Assembly (NCBI RefSeq): GCF_900116545.1
Contig: NZ_FPCK01000001.1
Location: 930,001-994,000 of the forward strand
Origin: Devosia crocina
GTDB taxonomy: Bacteria; Pseudomonadota; Alphaproteobacteria; Rhizobiales; Devosiaceae
Direction: 5' to 3'
DNA: 64,000 nucleotides
Part shown: one piece after another, positions 55,833 to 64,000 of the stretch
Layout: the number at the start of each line of letters is the position of its first letter
Position numbering within the stretch: the first letter of the stretch is position 1
Program-made: the position numbers and the translations under genes
The notes under the pieces: generated by a model
Told to the model about the DNA's origin: nothing
The model's database searches: none
Seen by the model: only the letters and a program-made list of their open reading frames with translations

Positions 55833-56534
55833 TCAGGCCGGCTGGCCGAAGCGTTCGTCGAAAGCATAGCCGGCGCCGCGGACGGTGCGGATGGGGTCAC
55901 TCTCGCGGCCGCGATTGATGGCGCGGCGGAGGCGGCCGATGTGGACGTCGACCGTACGCTCGTCCACATAGACGTCATTGCCCCAGACGCCATCAAGGAG
56001 CTGCTCGCGTGAATAAACGCGGCCGGGGTGGCGCATGAGATATTCGAGCAAGCGGTATTCGGTGGGGCCGAGATGCACGTCGCGGGTGGAGCGGCGCACG
56101 CGATGGGTGGTGCGGTCAAGCTCGAGATCGCCGACCTTGAGGGCGGCGGTGACGAGATTGGGATTGGCGCGGCGGAGGAGGGCATGAATGCGCGCAACGA
56201 GTTCGGGCACCGAGAAGGGCTTTACCACATAGTCGTCGGCGCCGGTCGACAGGCCGCGGACGCGCTCTTCTTCTTCGCCGCGGGCGGTGAGCATGATGAT
56301 GGGGATGCGCGAGGTTTCATCGCGCGCGCGAAGGCGCCGGCAGAGTTCGATGCCCGAAATTTCGGGCAGCATCCAGTCAAGCAGGATCAGGTCGGGCAGC
56401 TTGTCCTGAATGGCGAGCTGGGCTTCGTCGCCCGTTTCGGCAGTGACGACGCGGAAGCCTTCGGCTTCAAGGTTGTAGCGCAGGAGAATGGCGATATCGC
56501 CCTCGTCTTCGACAACGAGAATGGTCGCGGGCAT
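55833..56534 (-). CDS. phoB: Phosphate response regulator PhoB
   Basis: The 233-aa response regulator has a receiver domain (phosphoacceptor Asp in LILLDWMLPEISG, Lys in YVVKPFS) and an OmpR/PhoB winged-helix output domain that binds Pho boxes (VYVDERTVDVHIGRLRRAI). The start MPATILVVEDEGDIA at 56534 is the standard one. It is the last gene of the pst operon. Its kinase PhoR is not in the window. It is predicted to act on the Pho boxes before pstS. Confidence 0.95.
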   Translation of the reverse strand: MPATILVVEDEGDIAILLRYNLEAEGFRVVTAETGDEAQLAIQDKLPDLILLDWMLPEISGIELCRRLRARDETSRIPIIMLTARGEEEERVRGLSTGADDYVVKPFSVPELVARIHALLRRANPNLVTAALKVGDLELDRTTHRVRRSTRDVHLGPTEYRLLEYLMRHPGRVYSREQLLDGVWGNDVYVDERTVDVHIGRLRRAINRGRESDPIRTVRGAGYAFDERFGQPA

Positions 56535-56605
56535 AGGCGTGCTCCATCGATCGGCGATCCGCAAGGTCGCCGGGATGCTGATTTTGTGGTGAGGCCCCCA
56601 CCCGG

Positions 56606-56628
56606 CCTCCCCCTCAGGGAGGGGGAGG
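56606..56628. repeat. Dispersed hairpin repeat between phoU and phoB
   Basis: Perfect stem CCTCCCCCTC / GAGGGGGAGG with a 3-nt loop, close in sequence to the stem at 10647-10669. It looks like a short intergenic repeat of the genome. Confidence 0.5.
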
Positions 56629-56639
56629 AGAAGAAAGGG

Positions 56640-57350
56640 CTAGGCCTTGATCTGGGTCCGGTGCAGGTCTTGTACGTCGGCGGTGAGCTGCTTGCCGGTC
56701 TGGAGGTAGTAGGCGCGTTCGGCGATGTTGGTCGCGTGGTCGCCGATGCGCTCAAGGTTCTTGGCGCAGAACAGGAGATGGGTGCAGGTGGTGATGTTGC
56801 GCGGATCTTCGAGCATGTAGGTCAGAAGCTCGCGGAAGAGCGAGGTGTGCATGGCGTCGACTTCGTCATCGCGATTGCACACTTCCACGGAGGCGGCGGC
56901 GTCGCGATTGGCATAGGCGTCGAGCGCGTCCTTGAGCTGACGCAGAACCAGGGCGGTCATGTTTTTGACGCCGTTGTAAAAGGTCGGCTGAAGGTTGATG
57001 CCTTCGAGCTTGAGCGAGCGGCGAGCAAGCTGCTTGGCCATGTCGCCGACACGTTCGAGATCGTTGGCGACGTGAATGGCGGTGACGATCGAGCGCAGGT
57101 CGCTGGCCATGGGCTGGCGGCGGGCGATGATCGAGACGCACATGTCGTCGATCCGGCGCTGCATGTCGTCGACGCGCTGATCGGCGATGATGGTGAGATC
57201 GGCCAGCTCGCGGTCGAGCTTGAGAAGGGCCTTGGTGCCGTTCTCGATGGCGACTTCGACCTGACCGCCCATCTCGGCAATGGCCTGGGCGAGGCTGTTG
57301 AGTTCGTCGGTAAAGGACGAGACGATGTGGTCCGAAGCGGTACCGGGCAT
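56640..57350 (-). CDS. phoU: Phosphate transport accessory protein PhoU
   Basis: The 236-aa protein has two three-helix bundles, the PhoU fold. Recognisable are HIVSSFTDELNSLAQAIAEMG near the N-terminus and the repeated AIHVANDLERVGDMAKQL and CAKNLERIGDHATNIAE motifs. It damps PhoB activation and Pi uptake when phosphate is plentiful. It lies between pstB and phoB. Confidence 0.96.
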   Translation of the reverse strand: MPGTASDHIVSSFTDELNSLAQAIAEMGGQVEVAIENGTKALLKLDRELADLTIIADQRVDDMQRRIDDMCVSIIARRQPMASDLRSIVTAIHVANDLERVGDMAKQLARRSLKLEGINLQPTFYNGVKNMTALVLRQLKDALDAYANRDAAASVEVCNRDDEVDAMHTSLFRELLTYMLEDPRNITTCTHLLFCAKNLERIGDHATNIAERAYYLQTGKQLTADVQDLHRTQIKA

Positions 57351-57372
57351 TTTCGTGTTCCTCTGTCCGCGA

Positions 57373-58209
57373 TCAGCCGATGCGGCCCATGATGTAGTCC
57401 TGGGTCTGCTTGTTCACCGGATTGGTGAAGATGTCTTCGGTGTTGCCCTGCTCGATCAGGTTTCCGAGGTGGAAGAAGGCGGTGCGCTGGGAAACGCGGG
57501 CGGCCTGCTGCATCGAGTGCGTTACGATGACGATGGTGTAGTTTTCACGCAGTTCGTCGACCAGCTCTTCGATGATGGCGGTGGCGATCGGGTCAAGGGC
57601 CGAGCAGGGCTCGTCCATCAGGATCACTTCGGGACCGACGGCAATGGCGCGGGCAATGCAGAGGCGCTGCTGCTGACCACCGGACAGGCCCGTACCGGGC
57701 TCGTTGAGACGATCCTTCACTTCTTCGAACAGGCCTGCCTTGCGCAGCGACGAGACGACGATTTCGTCAAGATCGCTCTTGGAGCGGGCGAGGCCGTGGA
57801 TACGCGGGCCATAAGCGACGTTGTCGTAGATCGACTTGGGAAAGGGATTGGGCTTCTGGAAGACCATGCCGATGCGGGCGCGCAGCTCAACCACGTCCAG
57901 GTCGGCCGCATAGATGTCTTCGCCGTCGAGCTTGATCGTGCCGCCGACCTTGGCGCCTTCGATCGTGTCGTTCATACGGTTGATGCAGCGCAGAAAGGTC
58001 GACTTGCCGCAGCCCGAAGGTCCGATGAAGGAGGTGACGGCGCGATCGGGAATGTCGATCGAAATCCCATGCAGGGCCTGCTTGGCGCCATAGTGGACGG
58101 TGACGTCCTGAGCGGTGAGGCGAATGGGGCGTTCGAGCGCGTCAGTCGGGTTCATGGCCGTGTTCACAGTCTGCTGAGTCGTTTTCACTTTGCCGGCAAG
58201 CATATCCAT
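57373..58209 (-). CDS. pstB: Phosphate ABC transporter ATP-binding protein PstB
   Basis: The 278-aa ATPase has Walker [11 protein letters not shown]-loop [14 protein letters not shown], signature LSGGQQQR and Walker [14 protein letters not shown], with the PstB-typical N-terminus after a nonconserved start of about 25 residues. AGGAG precedes the ATG at 58209 by 8 nt. It energises PstCA. Confidence 0.97.
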   Translation of the reverse strand: MDMLAGKVKTTQQTVNTAMNPTDALERPIRLTAQDVTVHYGAKQALHGISIDIPDRAVTSFIGPSGCGKSTFLRCINRMNDTIEGAKVGGTIKLDGEDIYAADLDVVELRARIGMVFQKPNPFPKSIYDNVAYGPRIHGLARSKSDLDEIVVSSLRKAGLFEEVKDRLNEPGTGLSGGQQQRLCIARAIAVGPEVILMDEPCSALDPIATAIIEELVDELRENYTIVIVTHSMQQAARVSQRTAFFHLGNLIEQGNTEDIFTNPVNKQTQDYIMGRIG

Positions 58210-58224
58210 TTGGTCCTACTCCTC

Positions 58225-59580
58225 TTATGCGCGCTTTTCGAGGCGCGAGCGCAGGAAGATCGCGATAGCGTTCAGGGTGATCATGAAGCCGAGCAGCACA
58301 AGGATGGCAGCCGAGGTGCGGGCTTCGAAGAAGTTGCGGTTTTCATTGCCCTGCCAGAGATAGATCTGGACGGGGAGGGCGGTGGCCTGCTCGACCGGGG
58401 TGCCCGGAACGGCCGCGACGAAGGCGTTCATGCCGATCAGGAGCAGCGGGGCGGTTTCGCCCAGAGCCTGGGCCACACCGATGATGGTGGCGGTCAGGAT
58501 CGAGGGGAAGGTGACCGGCAGGACGTGATGGAACACCATCTGCGTACGCGAGGCACCCATGCCGAGGGCCGCCTGGCGCAGGGCCGGTGAGACGCCCTTG
58601 AGAGCGGCGCGGGTGGCGATGATGATGGTGGGCAGCGTCATCAGGGTCAGCACCAGACCACCGGCAAGTGGCGCGGACAGCGGCAGGCGGAACCAGTTGA
58701 TGAAAACCGCTGCACCGAGGAGACCGAAGACGATGGAGGGCACGGCGGCCAGGTTGTTGATGTTGACCTCGATGAGATCGGTCAGACGGGATTTTGGGGC
58801 AAATTCCTCGAGATAGATGGCGCTGCCGACCCCGATGGGAACGGCGAGGACGACCACGATCAGCATCATCCACAAGGAGCCCATGAGTGCGCCGAGAAGA
58901 CCGGCAGAGGCAGGGGCGGAGCGGCTATCGACATTGCTCAGGAGCGACCAGGCAAAGCCCTGACGGATCGTGCCGTTTTCCTCGAATGTGTCGATAAGGG
59001 CACGGGCGGGCGCCGAGAGCTGCTGCTGGGTGTCGCTGAGATCGCGATTGATATTGCCCTTGACCCAGTTGTCGGCATTGGCGGAGGCGAGCAGATCGAC
59101 CTCGACCGTCTGCCCGAGAAGGCTGGGATCTCTCACAAAAACTTCGCGAACGCGGTGGCGTGCATCGGTTTCCACGATGGACAGGATCTGGCGGCTGTCG
59201 ATATCGAAGCCTTGCGGCGCAGCGTTGCGCAGAGCCGCCTCGATGACCGTGTTCCAGTTGAGCATGGCCACCTGGCGCTGCCAGGCAAGATTTGCGGCAT
59301 TGAAGGCTGCGTCGGACTGACCGGGCTCGCGCACGGGAGCCGGATCGACATTGAGCGCTTCGGGATCGAAGGTGACCGACAGGTGGATGTTGGACTGGGT
59401 GAAAGCCGGGATGCCCTTGCGCAGCACATCGGCGAAGAGGATCGCCACGAAGCCGAGCGCCAGGACGATGGCAACCACGCCGAAGAAGCGGAACATCTTT
59501 TCGCCGACATGGCGGCGGGAGAGGCCCGCGCGCACCAGCTTGCGCCGTTCAGCAGCCGTATCGAGGGTGGTGCTGGTCAT
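58225..59580 (-). CDS. pstA: Phosphate ABC transporter permease PstA (long form)
   Basis: The 451-aa permease has the usual six-segment core after about residue 190 (SLWMMLIVVVLAVPIGVGSAIYL and the EAA-like loop ALRQAALGMGASRTQMVFHHVL), plus a long N-terminal periplasmic domain between the first membrane segment and the core, typical of rhizobial PstA (DUF3333-type). The gene overlaps pstC by 4 nt (ATGA), so it is coupled. Confidence 0.95.
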   Translation of the reverse strand: MTSTTLDTAAERRKLVRAGLSRRHVGEKMFRFFGVVAIVLALGFVAILFADVLRKGIPAFTQSNIHLSVTFDPEALNVDPAPVREPGQSDAAFNAANLAWQRQVAMLNWNTVIEAALRNAAPQGFDIDSRQILSIVETDARHRVREVFVRDPSLLGQTVEVDLLASANADNWVKGNINRDLSDTQQQLSAPARALIDTFEENGTIRQGFAWSLLSNVDSRSAPASAGLLGALMGSLWMMLIVVVLAVPIGVGSAIYLEEFAPKSRLTDLIEVNINNLAAVPSIVFGLLGAAVFINWFRLPLSAPLAGGLVLTLMTLPTIIIATRAALKGVSPALRQAALGMGASRTQMVFHHVLPVTFPSILTATIIGVAQALGETAPLLLIGMNAFVAAVPGTPVEQATALPVQIYLWQGNENRNFFEARTSAAILVLLGFMITLNAIAIFLRSRLEKRA

Positions 59581-60956
59581 TCATACTGCTCCCGGAAGCG
59601 GCGGACAATGTAGAGGGCGACGACGTTGAGGCACAGCGTCATAATGAAGAGCGTCAGGCCAAGGGCGAAGGCGACCAGGGACTGGGGACCGGTGAAATCA
59701 GTGTCGCCGGTGAGCTGGTTGACGATCGACACGGTGATGGTGGAGACCGGCTCGAGCGGATTGCCGCGCAGGATCGGCGCATTGCCGGCGGCAAGAACCA
59801 CGATCATGGTTTCGCCGATGGCGCGGCTGACGGCGAGAAGGAAGGCGCCGACGATGCCGGGGAGGGCTGCAGGCAGCAGCACGTTGCGGATGGTTTCGGA
59901 CTGGGTGGCTCCCAGGCCATAAGCGCCGTCGCGCAGGCTGCGGGGCACTTGATTGAGAATGTCATCGGAGAGCGAAGAGATGAACGGGATGATCATCACG
60001 CCCATGACGAGGCCGGCGGTCAGGGCGCTGGTGGCGCTGATCGAGAGCCCGATGGCATTGCCGAAATCACGAAGGAAGGGGCCGACGGTGACGAGGGCGA
60101 AAAAGCCGTAGACGATGGTGGGGATGCCAGCCAGAATCTCGATGATCGGCTTGACCACGGCGCGGACCGAGCGGTGCGCATACTGGTTGAGGTAGATGGC
60201 AGCCATCAGCCCAACGGGCACGGCCACCAGCATGGCGATGCCGGAGATCATCAGGGTACCGGTCAACAGCGGCAGGAGCCCATATTGGCCCGCATCGCCG
60301 GCGCCGGTCGAGGAGAAGCGCGGCGCCCAGACAGTGCCGAAGAAGAAATCGAGCGGATTGATGAAGCTGAAAAAGCGCAGCGCCTCGGTGACGAGGGAAG
60401 CGACGATGCCCACGGTGGTGAGAATGGCGACGGCGGAACAGGCGATCAGCAGCAGCGAAATGGCGCGCTCGACTTCGGTACGGGCGCGCAGGCGCGGGGT
60501 GATGCGGCGCTGCGCCAGCATGAGCCCGAGGACGCCCAGGCCTGCGGCAGCGGCGAGCATGATCAGAAAGCTCAGCAGCTGGAAGCGGCCGATATTTTCA
60601 CCCGCGGCCTGCTCAAAGGGCTGCAGTTCGCCAGTAACGCCATAGCCCGAGGCCAGATCGTTGAGGCGCTGAAGCTGCTGGTTGAGCTGGGTCTGATTGA
60701 GCGAGGTGAGAATGTCGGTGGGAATTTGGGAAACGGCATACCAGTGCTGGACGCCGGGGGAAAAGAAAGCCCAGACCGCAAGCACCAAAAGAGCGGGCAG
60801 CATGGTCCAGAGAACGGCCAGGGAGCCGTGATACTGGGAGCGGGAATGAACGCGCGCACCATTGGCGGTGGCGAGGTTGCGGCTCTTGGACCAGCCGAGC
60901 TGATAGGCCAGCCCCAGCAGAACGAGAAGCAATGCAGCGACGATCAAGGTGTTCAC
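59577..60956 (-). CDS. pstC: Phosphate ABC transporter permease PstC (long form)
   Basis: The 459-aa permease has a longer N-terminal region than E. coli PstC (319 aa) with a periplasmic loop after the first membrane segments, and the conserved core LTGTLMISGIAMLVAVPVGL and loop DGAYGLGATQSETIRNVLLP. It pairs with PstA. It starts 77 nt after pstS, past a stem-loop. Confidence 0.95.
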   Translation of the reverse strand: MNTLIVAALLLVLLGLAYQLGWSKSRNLATANGARVHSRSQYHGSLAVLWTMLPALLVLAVWAFFSPGVQHWYAVSQIPTDILTSLNQTQLNQQLQRLNDLASGYGVTGELQPFEQAAGENIGRFQLLSFLIMLAAAAGLGVLGLMLAQRRITPRLRARTEVERAISLLLIACSAVAILTTVGIVASLVTEALRFFSFINPLDFFFGTVWAPRFSSTGAGDAGQYGLLPLLTGTLMISGIAMLVAVPVGLMAAIYLNQYAHRSVRAVVKPIIEILAGIPTIVYGFFALVTVGPFLRDFGNAIGLSISATSALTAGLVMGVMIIPFISSLSDDILNQVPRSLRDGAYGLGATQSETIRNVLLPAALPGIVGAFLLAVSRAIGETMIVVLAAGNAPILRGNPLEPVSTITVSIVNQLTGDTDFTGPQSLVAFALGLTLFIMTLCLNVVALYIVRRFREQYE

Positions 60957-60974
60957 TTGAGGAGGCTTTCCTGA

Positions 60975-61000
60975 GGCGGCCCGGAAGGGGATGGGCCGCC
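60975..61000 (-). terminator. Stem-loop between pstS and pstC
   Basis: Perfect 8-bp stem GGCGGCCC / GGGCCGCC with a 10-nt loop and no T tract. It is probably an intercistronic element that lets pstS mRNA accumulate above the permease messages, a pattern common in pst operons. Confidence 0.5.
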
Positions 61001-61033
61001 GTCATTGCTGACAGCGGCCCGAGGATGGCTCGA

Positions 61034-62050
61034 TTACTGGCCCTGGAAGGCGGCCAGGACTTCGGCAGTGGTTTCTGCCGGCTGCGGGATCAGACCGGCC
61101 GATTCAAGCGTGCCGCCCATGCCCGACATGCCTTCGGAGAGGAAGTATTCGGTGAATTCGGCGAGACCAGGGATGACGCCGATGTGCTCGCCCTTGACGT
61201 AGAAGAAGAGCGGACGCGAGACCGGGTATTCGCCAGCGGCGACGGTTTCGAGCGAGGGGGTGACGCCGTCAACGGTCGCAACCTTGAGGGTGTCGCGGTT
61301 CTGGTCGTAGAAGGAGAGACCGAAAACGCCAACAGTGTTCGGGTCCGAGGTCAGGCGAGCCAGGGTCTCGGTGTAATCACCAGCGATTTCGACGACCACG
61401 TCCTGACGGAAGGTGGTTTCGACGGCTTCGATCTCTTCGTCGGACAGGCCTTCGGGCAGTTCGGCAGCTTCGGCGCCGGGGGTCACGACGCGTTCCTGGA
61501 ACACTTCGCGGGTGCCGTGGTTGGAGCCGGGGATCGCGAGCGCGATCGGCTGGTTCGGCAGCGAGGAGTCGACCTGGTCCCAAGTGGTGTAGGGATTGTC
61601 GACGAGTTCGCCATCAACGGGAACCTTGGCAGCGATTGCCTTGAAGACCTGAACCGGGGTCAGGGCGAAATCGGGACCATTGGCAGAGGAGGCGAAGACG
61701 ATGCCGTCGAAGCCGAACTGGATTTCGCGGATGTCGCTGACGCCATTGGCGGCGCAAGCTTCACGCTCGCTGTCGCGCATCGGGCGCGAGGCATTGGCGA
61801 TGTCGATGGTGTTTTCACCAACGCCTTCGCAGAACTGACGGAAGCCGCCGCCGGTGCCGCCCGAACCCACGACCGGGGTGTTGAACTCGGGGAAGGTGGC
61901 GCCGAACTCTTCAGCGACGATAGACGCGAAGGGGAGGACCGTCGAGGAGCCGGCGATCTGGATGGTGTCGCGCGACTGGGCGAAAGCACCGGTGGTGCCG
62001 AAGGCGGCGAGCGCGACGACGGCGGCGCTGGCGTAGATTGCGGTCTTCAT
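61034..62050 (-). CDS. pstS: Periplasmic phosphate-binding protein PstS
   Basis: The 338-aa protein has a signal peptide (residues 1-24, ...TTGAFAQ) and the PstS fold. Phosphate-contacting motifs are IAGSSTVLPF, GSGGTGGGFRQF and ASRPMRDSE. It is the first gene of the operon. A 250-bp upstream region carries the Pho boxes. Confidence 0.97.
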   Translation of the reverse strand: MKTAIYASAAVVALAAFGTTGAFAQSRDTIQIAGSSTVLPFASIVAEEFGATFPEFNTPVVGSGGTGGGFRQFCEGVGENTIDIANASRPMRDSEREACAANGVSDIREIQFGFDGIVFASSANGPDFALTPVQVFKAIAAKVPVDGELVDNPYTTWDQVDSSLPNQPIALAIPGSNHGTREVFQERVVTPGAEAAELPEGLSDEEIEAVETTFRQDVVVEIAGDYTETLARLTSDPNTVGVFGLSFYDQNRDTLKVATVDGVTPSLETVAAGEYPVSRPLFFYVKGEHIGVIPGLAEFTEYFLSEGMSGMGGTLESAGLIPQPAETTAEVLAAFQGQ

Positions 62051-62157
62051 GAAAGTCCCTTTCGGAATTCGGTTCTCAAATGGCCAGCCACTGCTTGGGG
62101 CCGCCTTGTGACGCGGCAGACCATATTGGCGCCCGGCAACGGTTTTATTGCAGTTCA

Positions 62158-62175
62158 GTGACTGGTTTGTGACAG
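62158..62175 (-). promoter_or_regulatory. Pho box upstream of pstS
   Basis: On the minus strand: CTGTCAC-AAAC-CAGTCAC, two 7-mers with 4-nt spacing and close to the CTGTCAT-N4-CTGTCAT PhoB consensus. It lies about 110 bp before the pstS ATG. Confidence 0.85.
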
Positions 62176-62291
62176 TGCAAACCGTTGTTGTTGTTGGATT
62201 TTGTGTAGGAGGTGCCCTGCGGAAGCGCGGAATGTGACGCGCTTTGTGACTCCATGGGAACTACCTGGAGGCGGGCTAGCGGGCGCAGACT

Positions 62292-62309
62292 AGACGAGGT
62301 TTGTGACAG
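62292..62309 (-). promoter_or_regulatory. Second Pho box-like site upstream of pstS
   Basis: CTGTCAC-AAAC-CTCGTCT on the minus strand: a perfect first 7-mer, and the same AAAC spacer as the box at 62158. The second 7-mer is weak. It overlaps the region just after the iclR stop. Confidence 0.45.
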
Positions 62310-62320
62310 CAGGCCGACGC

Positions 62321-63076
62321 TTAGCGCAGAAGGGGGCGCAGGTCCGACTGGATCTTGCGCATGAGCGGCAGGAAACTCGCGATCATACGCGATGTGGAGG
62401 CGCGAGCCGTCTGGGCGCCGATATTGATGGCAGCGACCACGCGGCCGGACGCATTGTAGAGCGGGACAGCGATGGAACAGAGGCCAAGCTCCAGCTCCTG
62501 ATCGATCACCGCAAAGCCCTGGGCCGCGACCACGGCGAGCTCTGTCGTGATGGTGGGCAGGTCCGCCTTGGTGCGGGCGGTATAGGCGATCAGCTCGGAG
62601 CGATCGAGAATGGCCTGGGCTTCTTCGGCAGGGAGCGCAGCGAGCAGGATTCGGCCCATCGAGGTGCAGTAAGCGGGAAGCCGCGCGCCCGGATTGAGAT
62701 TGATCGACATGACGCGGCGATTGGAGGCGCGGGCGACATAGAGGATGTCGGTGCCATCTAGGACCGCGGCCGATGTGCTCTCGTTGGTGGCGGTCGACAG
62801 CTCTTCGAGGAAGGGCTGAATCATGCCCGGCAGCGTGTTGGCGGCAAGATAGAAGTGGCCGAGATTGAGCACACGCGGGGTGAGGGCAAAGAACTTGCCG
62901 TCATAGGTAGCGTAGCCGAGGTGAACGAGGGTCAAGAGACACCGCCGGGCCGTGGCGCGCTCGAGGCCCGTCCTTTCGGCAACCTCGGTGATCGACATGC
63001 GTGCATGCTGCTCGTCGAAGCACTCGATGACCGAAAGCCCCCGTGCCAAGCCGTGAATGATGTCGCCTTCGCGCAT
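62321..63076 (-). CDS. IclR-family transcriptional regulator (PcaR/PobR-like)
   Basis: The 251-aa regulator has an N-terminal winged HTH (GLSVIECFDEQHARMSITEVAERTGLERATARRCLLTL) and a C-terminal IclR effector domain (ILYVARASNRRVMSINLNPG, YCTSMGRILLAALP). The sequence is nearest to the PcaR/PobR/PcaU group, which responds to protocatechuate or related aromatics, but no such catabolic genes are nearby. It sits where phoR is found in many rhizobia, upstream of pstS. Confidence 0.9.
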   Translation of the reverse strand: MREGDIIHGLARGLSVIECFDEQHARMSITEVAERTGLERATARRCLLTLVHLGYATYDGKFFALTPRVLNLGHFYLAANTLPGMIQPFLEELSTATNESTSAAVLDGTDILYVARASNRRVMSINLNPGARLPAYCTSMGRILLAALPAEEAQAILDRSELIAYTARTKADLPTITTELAVVAAQGFAVIDQELELGLCSIAVPLYNASGRVVAAINIGAQTARASTSRMIASFLPLMRKIQSDLRPLLR

Positions 63077-63371
63077 GATCGCCCCGTTCCTCCCCGATTG
63101 TCCTAGGGCAAGAAGGGGCAGGCGGGAAGGGGTTTCTGGGCTGCAGCGAGTGCCGCCCCGCCGCGAAAAAACGATCGCTTTTGTATCAAGGTGAATCTTT
63201 TATGCGGACGGTTGCGGGGAAAATTTTGAGCATTCTCAATGTGCCCGGCCAGACATGGCTAACGAAGCGATAAACCGATGCTGCAAATGCCAGCATTTTT
63301 CCAAAAGGGGCCTAAAACCCTGATCTCTAAGACAGTTTCCAACACGGCACTCCATTGGGGCGGGGTTGGAA
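63077..63371. other. Gene-free stretch before the metalloprotease
   Basis: About 295 bases, partly AT-rich (TTTTGTATCAAGGTGAATCTTTTATGC at 63180-63206 and further) for this genome. I see no gene or clear promoter; it separates the divergent iclR and metalloprotease genes and probably holds both promoters. Confidence 0.4.
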
Positions 63372-64000
63372 ATGGCAGCGACTACTCGGGTTTACTCTTC
63401 TGGCGGCAGCAATATCGATGCGTTCTTGCAGCGTCCAAATGGAACCTTGATACGGTTCGGTTCAGCTTCAGTCAGTCAGCCGCTGTGTATGGCAATACCT
63501 ATGGCAGTGGCGAAGCAAAGACGTTTGCACCGGTGAACGCGCTGCAGCGCGATGCGACCATCCAAGCCATGAAGAAGTGGAGCGAGGTCTCCAACCTGAA
63601 CATCGAGCTTTCCTCCAGTCCTGACGCCGAGTTGCGCGTCGCGGTTTCATCGAGCCCGGCAACGGCCTGGGCCTATCTGCCTTCTTCCTCGGACATGGCG
63701 GGGACGTCTGGCTCGGGACGCGATACCTCGCTTCGCCAGATCTGGGTAACTACGCCTATTTCACCATCATGCATGAGATCGGTCACGCGCTCGGCCTGCG
63801 GCATCCGCATGAAAAGATTACGGTTTCCGGGAACGGCGAAATCGCAGGTGGTGTCGAAGATGCGCTGTGTCCTTGCTGCGCTGGCGCATTGCATGGGCAG
63901 GGAGCGGGTGGGGCAGCTAGCAATGCACCGGTGACAGCTAACGACGCTATGGCCCATACCGTCATGAGCTATCGCTCCTTTGAGGGGCAGGCTGTAACTA
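63372..64000 (+). pseudogene. Serralysin-like M10 metalloprotease, two frameshifts, partial
   Basis: Reading in three frames gives one continuous M10-type protease: MAATTRVYSSGGSNIDAF, then SKWNLDTVRFSFSQSAAVYG... with AVSSSPATAWAYLP, then DVWLGTRYLAS..., MHEIGHALGLRHPH (zinc site) and the Met-turn VMSYRSF. One base appears lost near 63436 (LAASKW needs TTGGCAGCG, the sequence has TTGCAGCG) and one in a G run near 63700. Either the gene is decayed or these are sequencing errors. The C-terminal repeats and secretion signal lie outside the window. Confidence 0.65.

Noticed and set aside
57280..58590. A 436-codon plus-strand frame opposite pstB and pstA.
   Set aside because: Shadow of two well-conserved pst genes.
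62233..62252. GTGACGCGCTTTGTGACTCC as a third Pho box.
   Set aside because: The two half-sites are 12 nt apart, not the 11 of a PhoB site, and outer bases do not match.

Overview
The window is GC-rich chromosomal DNA from an alphaproteobacterium, most likely of the order Hyphomicrobiales (Rhizobiales) and in style closest to Devosia or Pelagibacterium. That placement is inferred from rhizobial-type motA/motB, the carA-yqeY-dnaG-rpoD and carB-greA-trxB gene neighbourhoods, extended PstC/PstA permeases, alphaproteobacterial anti-Shine-Dalgarno sRNAs and the rhizobial 'WIAGTSPAMT'-type dispersed repeat. No rRNA, tRNA, IS element, prophage or CRISPR array was seen. Nearly all of it is core genome.

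Layout. 1-1460: the start of one gene, then about 1.25 kb without protein genes that holds a tandem array of small RNA genes on the minus strand. Each sRNA carries CCUCCUCCC loops (the cuckoo / alpha-r14 / CcsR-like type) and a perfect terminator, and the three best units share a 12-bp palindrome at a fixed distance upstream of the promoter. 1.46-4.8 kb (minus): HAD hydrolase, LysR regulator, trxB, greA. 5-10.3 kb: exported sugar dehydrogenase, cspA-type gene, TPR-methyltransferase, threonine aldolase, exported protein, catB-type acetyltransferase. 10.7-14 kb: carB. 14.2-20 kb: small exported proteins, a lipoprotein, a CheY-like regulator, an rRNA methyltransferase, motA-motB and a GNAT protein. 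20.1-25.9 kb: ohr/ohrR with its operator, then RNase T2 and a periplasmic cyclic phosphodiesterase/3'-nucleotidase that together look like an RNA-scavenging pair, then a zinc metallopeptidase and a cupin. 25.9-36.7 kb: azlCD, carA, yqeY, a diguanylate cyclase, an MFS exporter, HdeD, dnaG and rpoD.

36.7-45.9 kb: a DUF4160-DUF2442-DUF2442 cluster behind rpoD, HlyU, an LLM flavin oxidoreductase coupled to a small UDG-like protein, a large low-complexity OmpA protein, YjbQ, TauE and SIMPL. 46.1-48.8 kb: a FAH-family dehydratase/hydrolase and an aldehyde dehydrogenase that fit the last two steps of an oxidative pentose (Weimberg-type) route. 48.8-54.5 kb: a split DMT transporter, an MFS protein with an extra C-terminal domain, YaiI, a second cold shock protein with two small companions, rpsU and a MYG1 protein. 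54.7-55.8 kb: a second diguanylate cyclase. 55.8-62.1 kb: the phosphate operon pstS-pstC-pstA-pstB-phoU-phoB with Pho boxes in front of pstS. 62.3-64 kb: an IclR regulator and a twice frameshifted serralysin-like metalloprotease running off the right edge.

Themes. Phosphate supply links the pst operon, PhoB and the RNase T2/CpdB pair, which has Pho-box-like sequence upstream. Stress response links the sRNA array, ohr/ohrR, two cold shock genes, trxB and HdeD. The most unusual feature is the sRNA array with its shared upstream palindrome.
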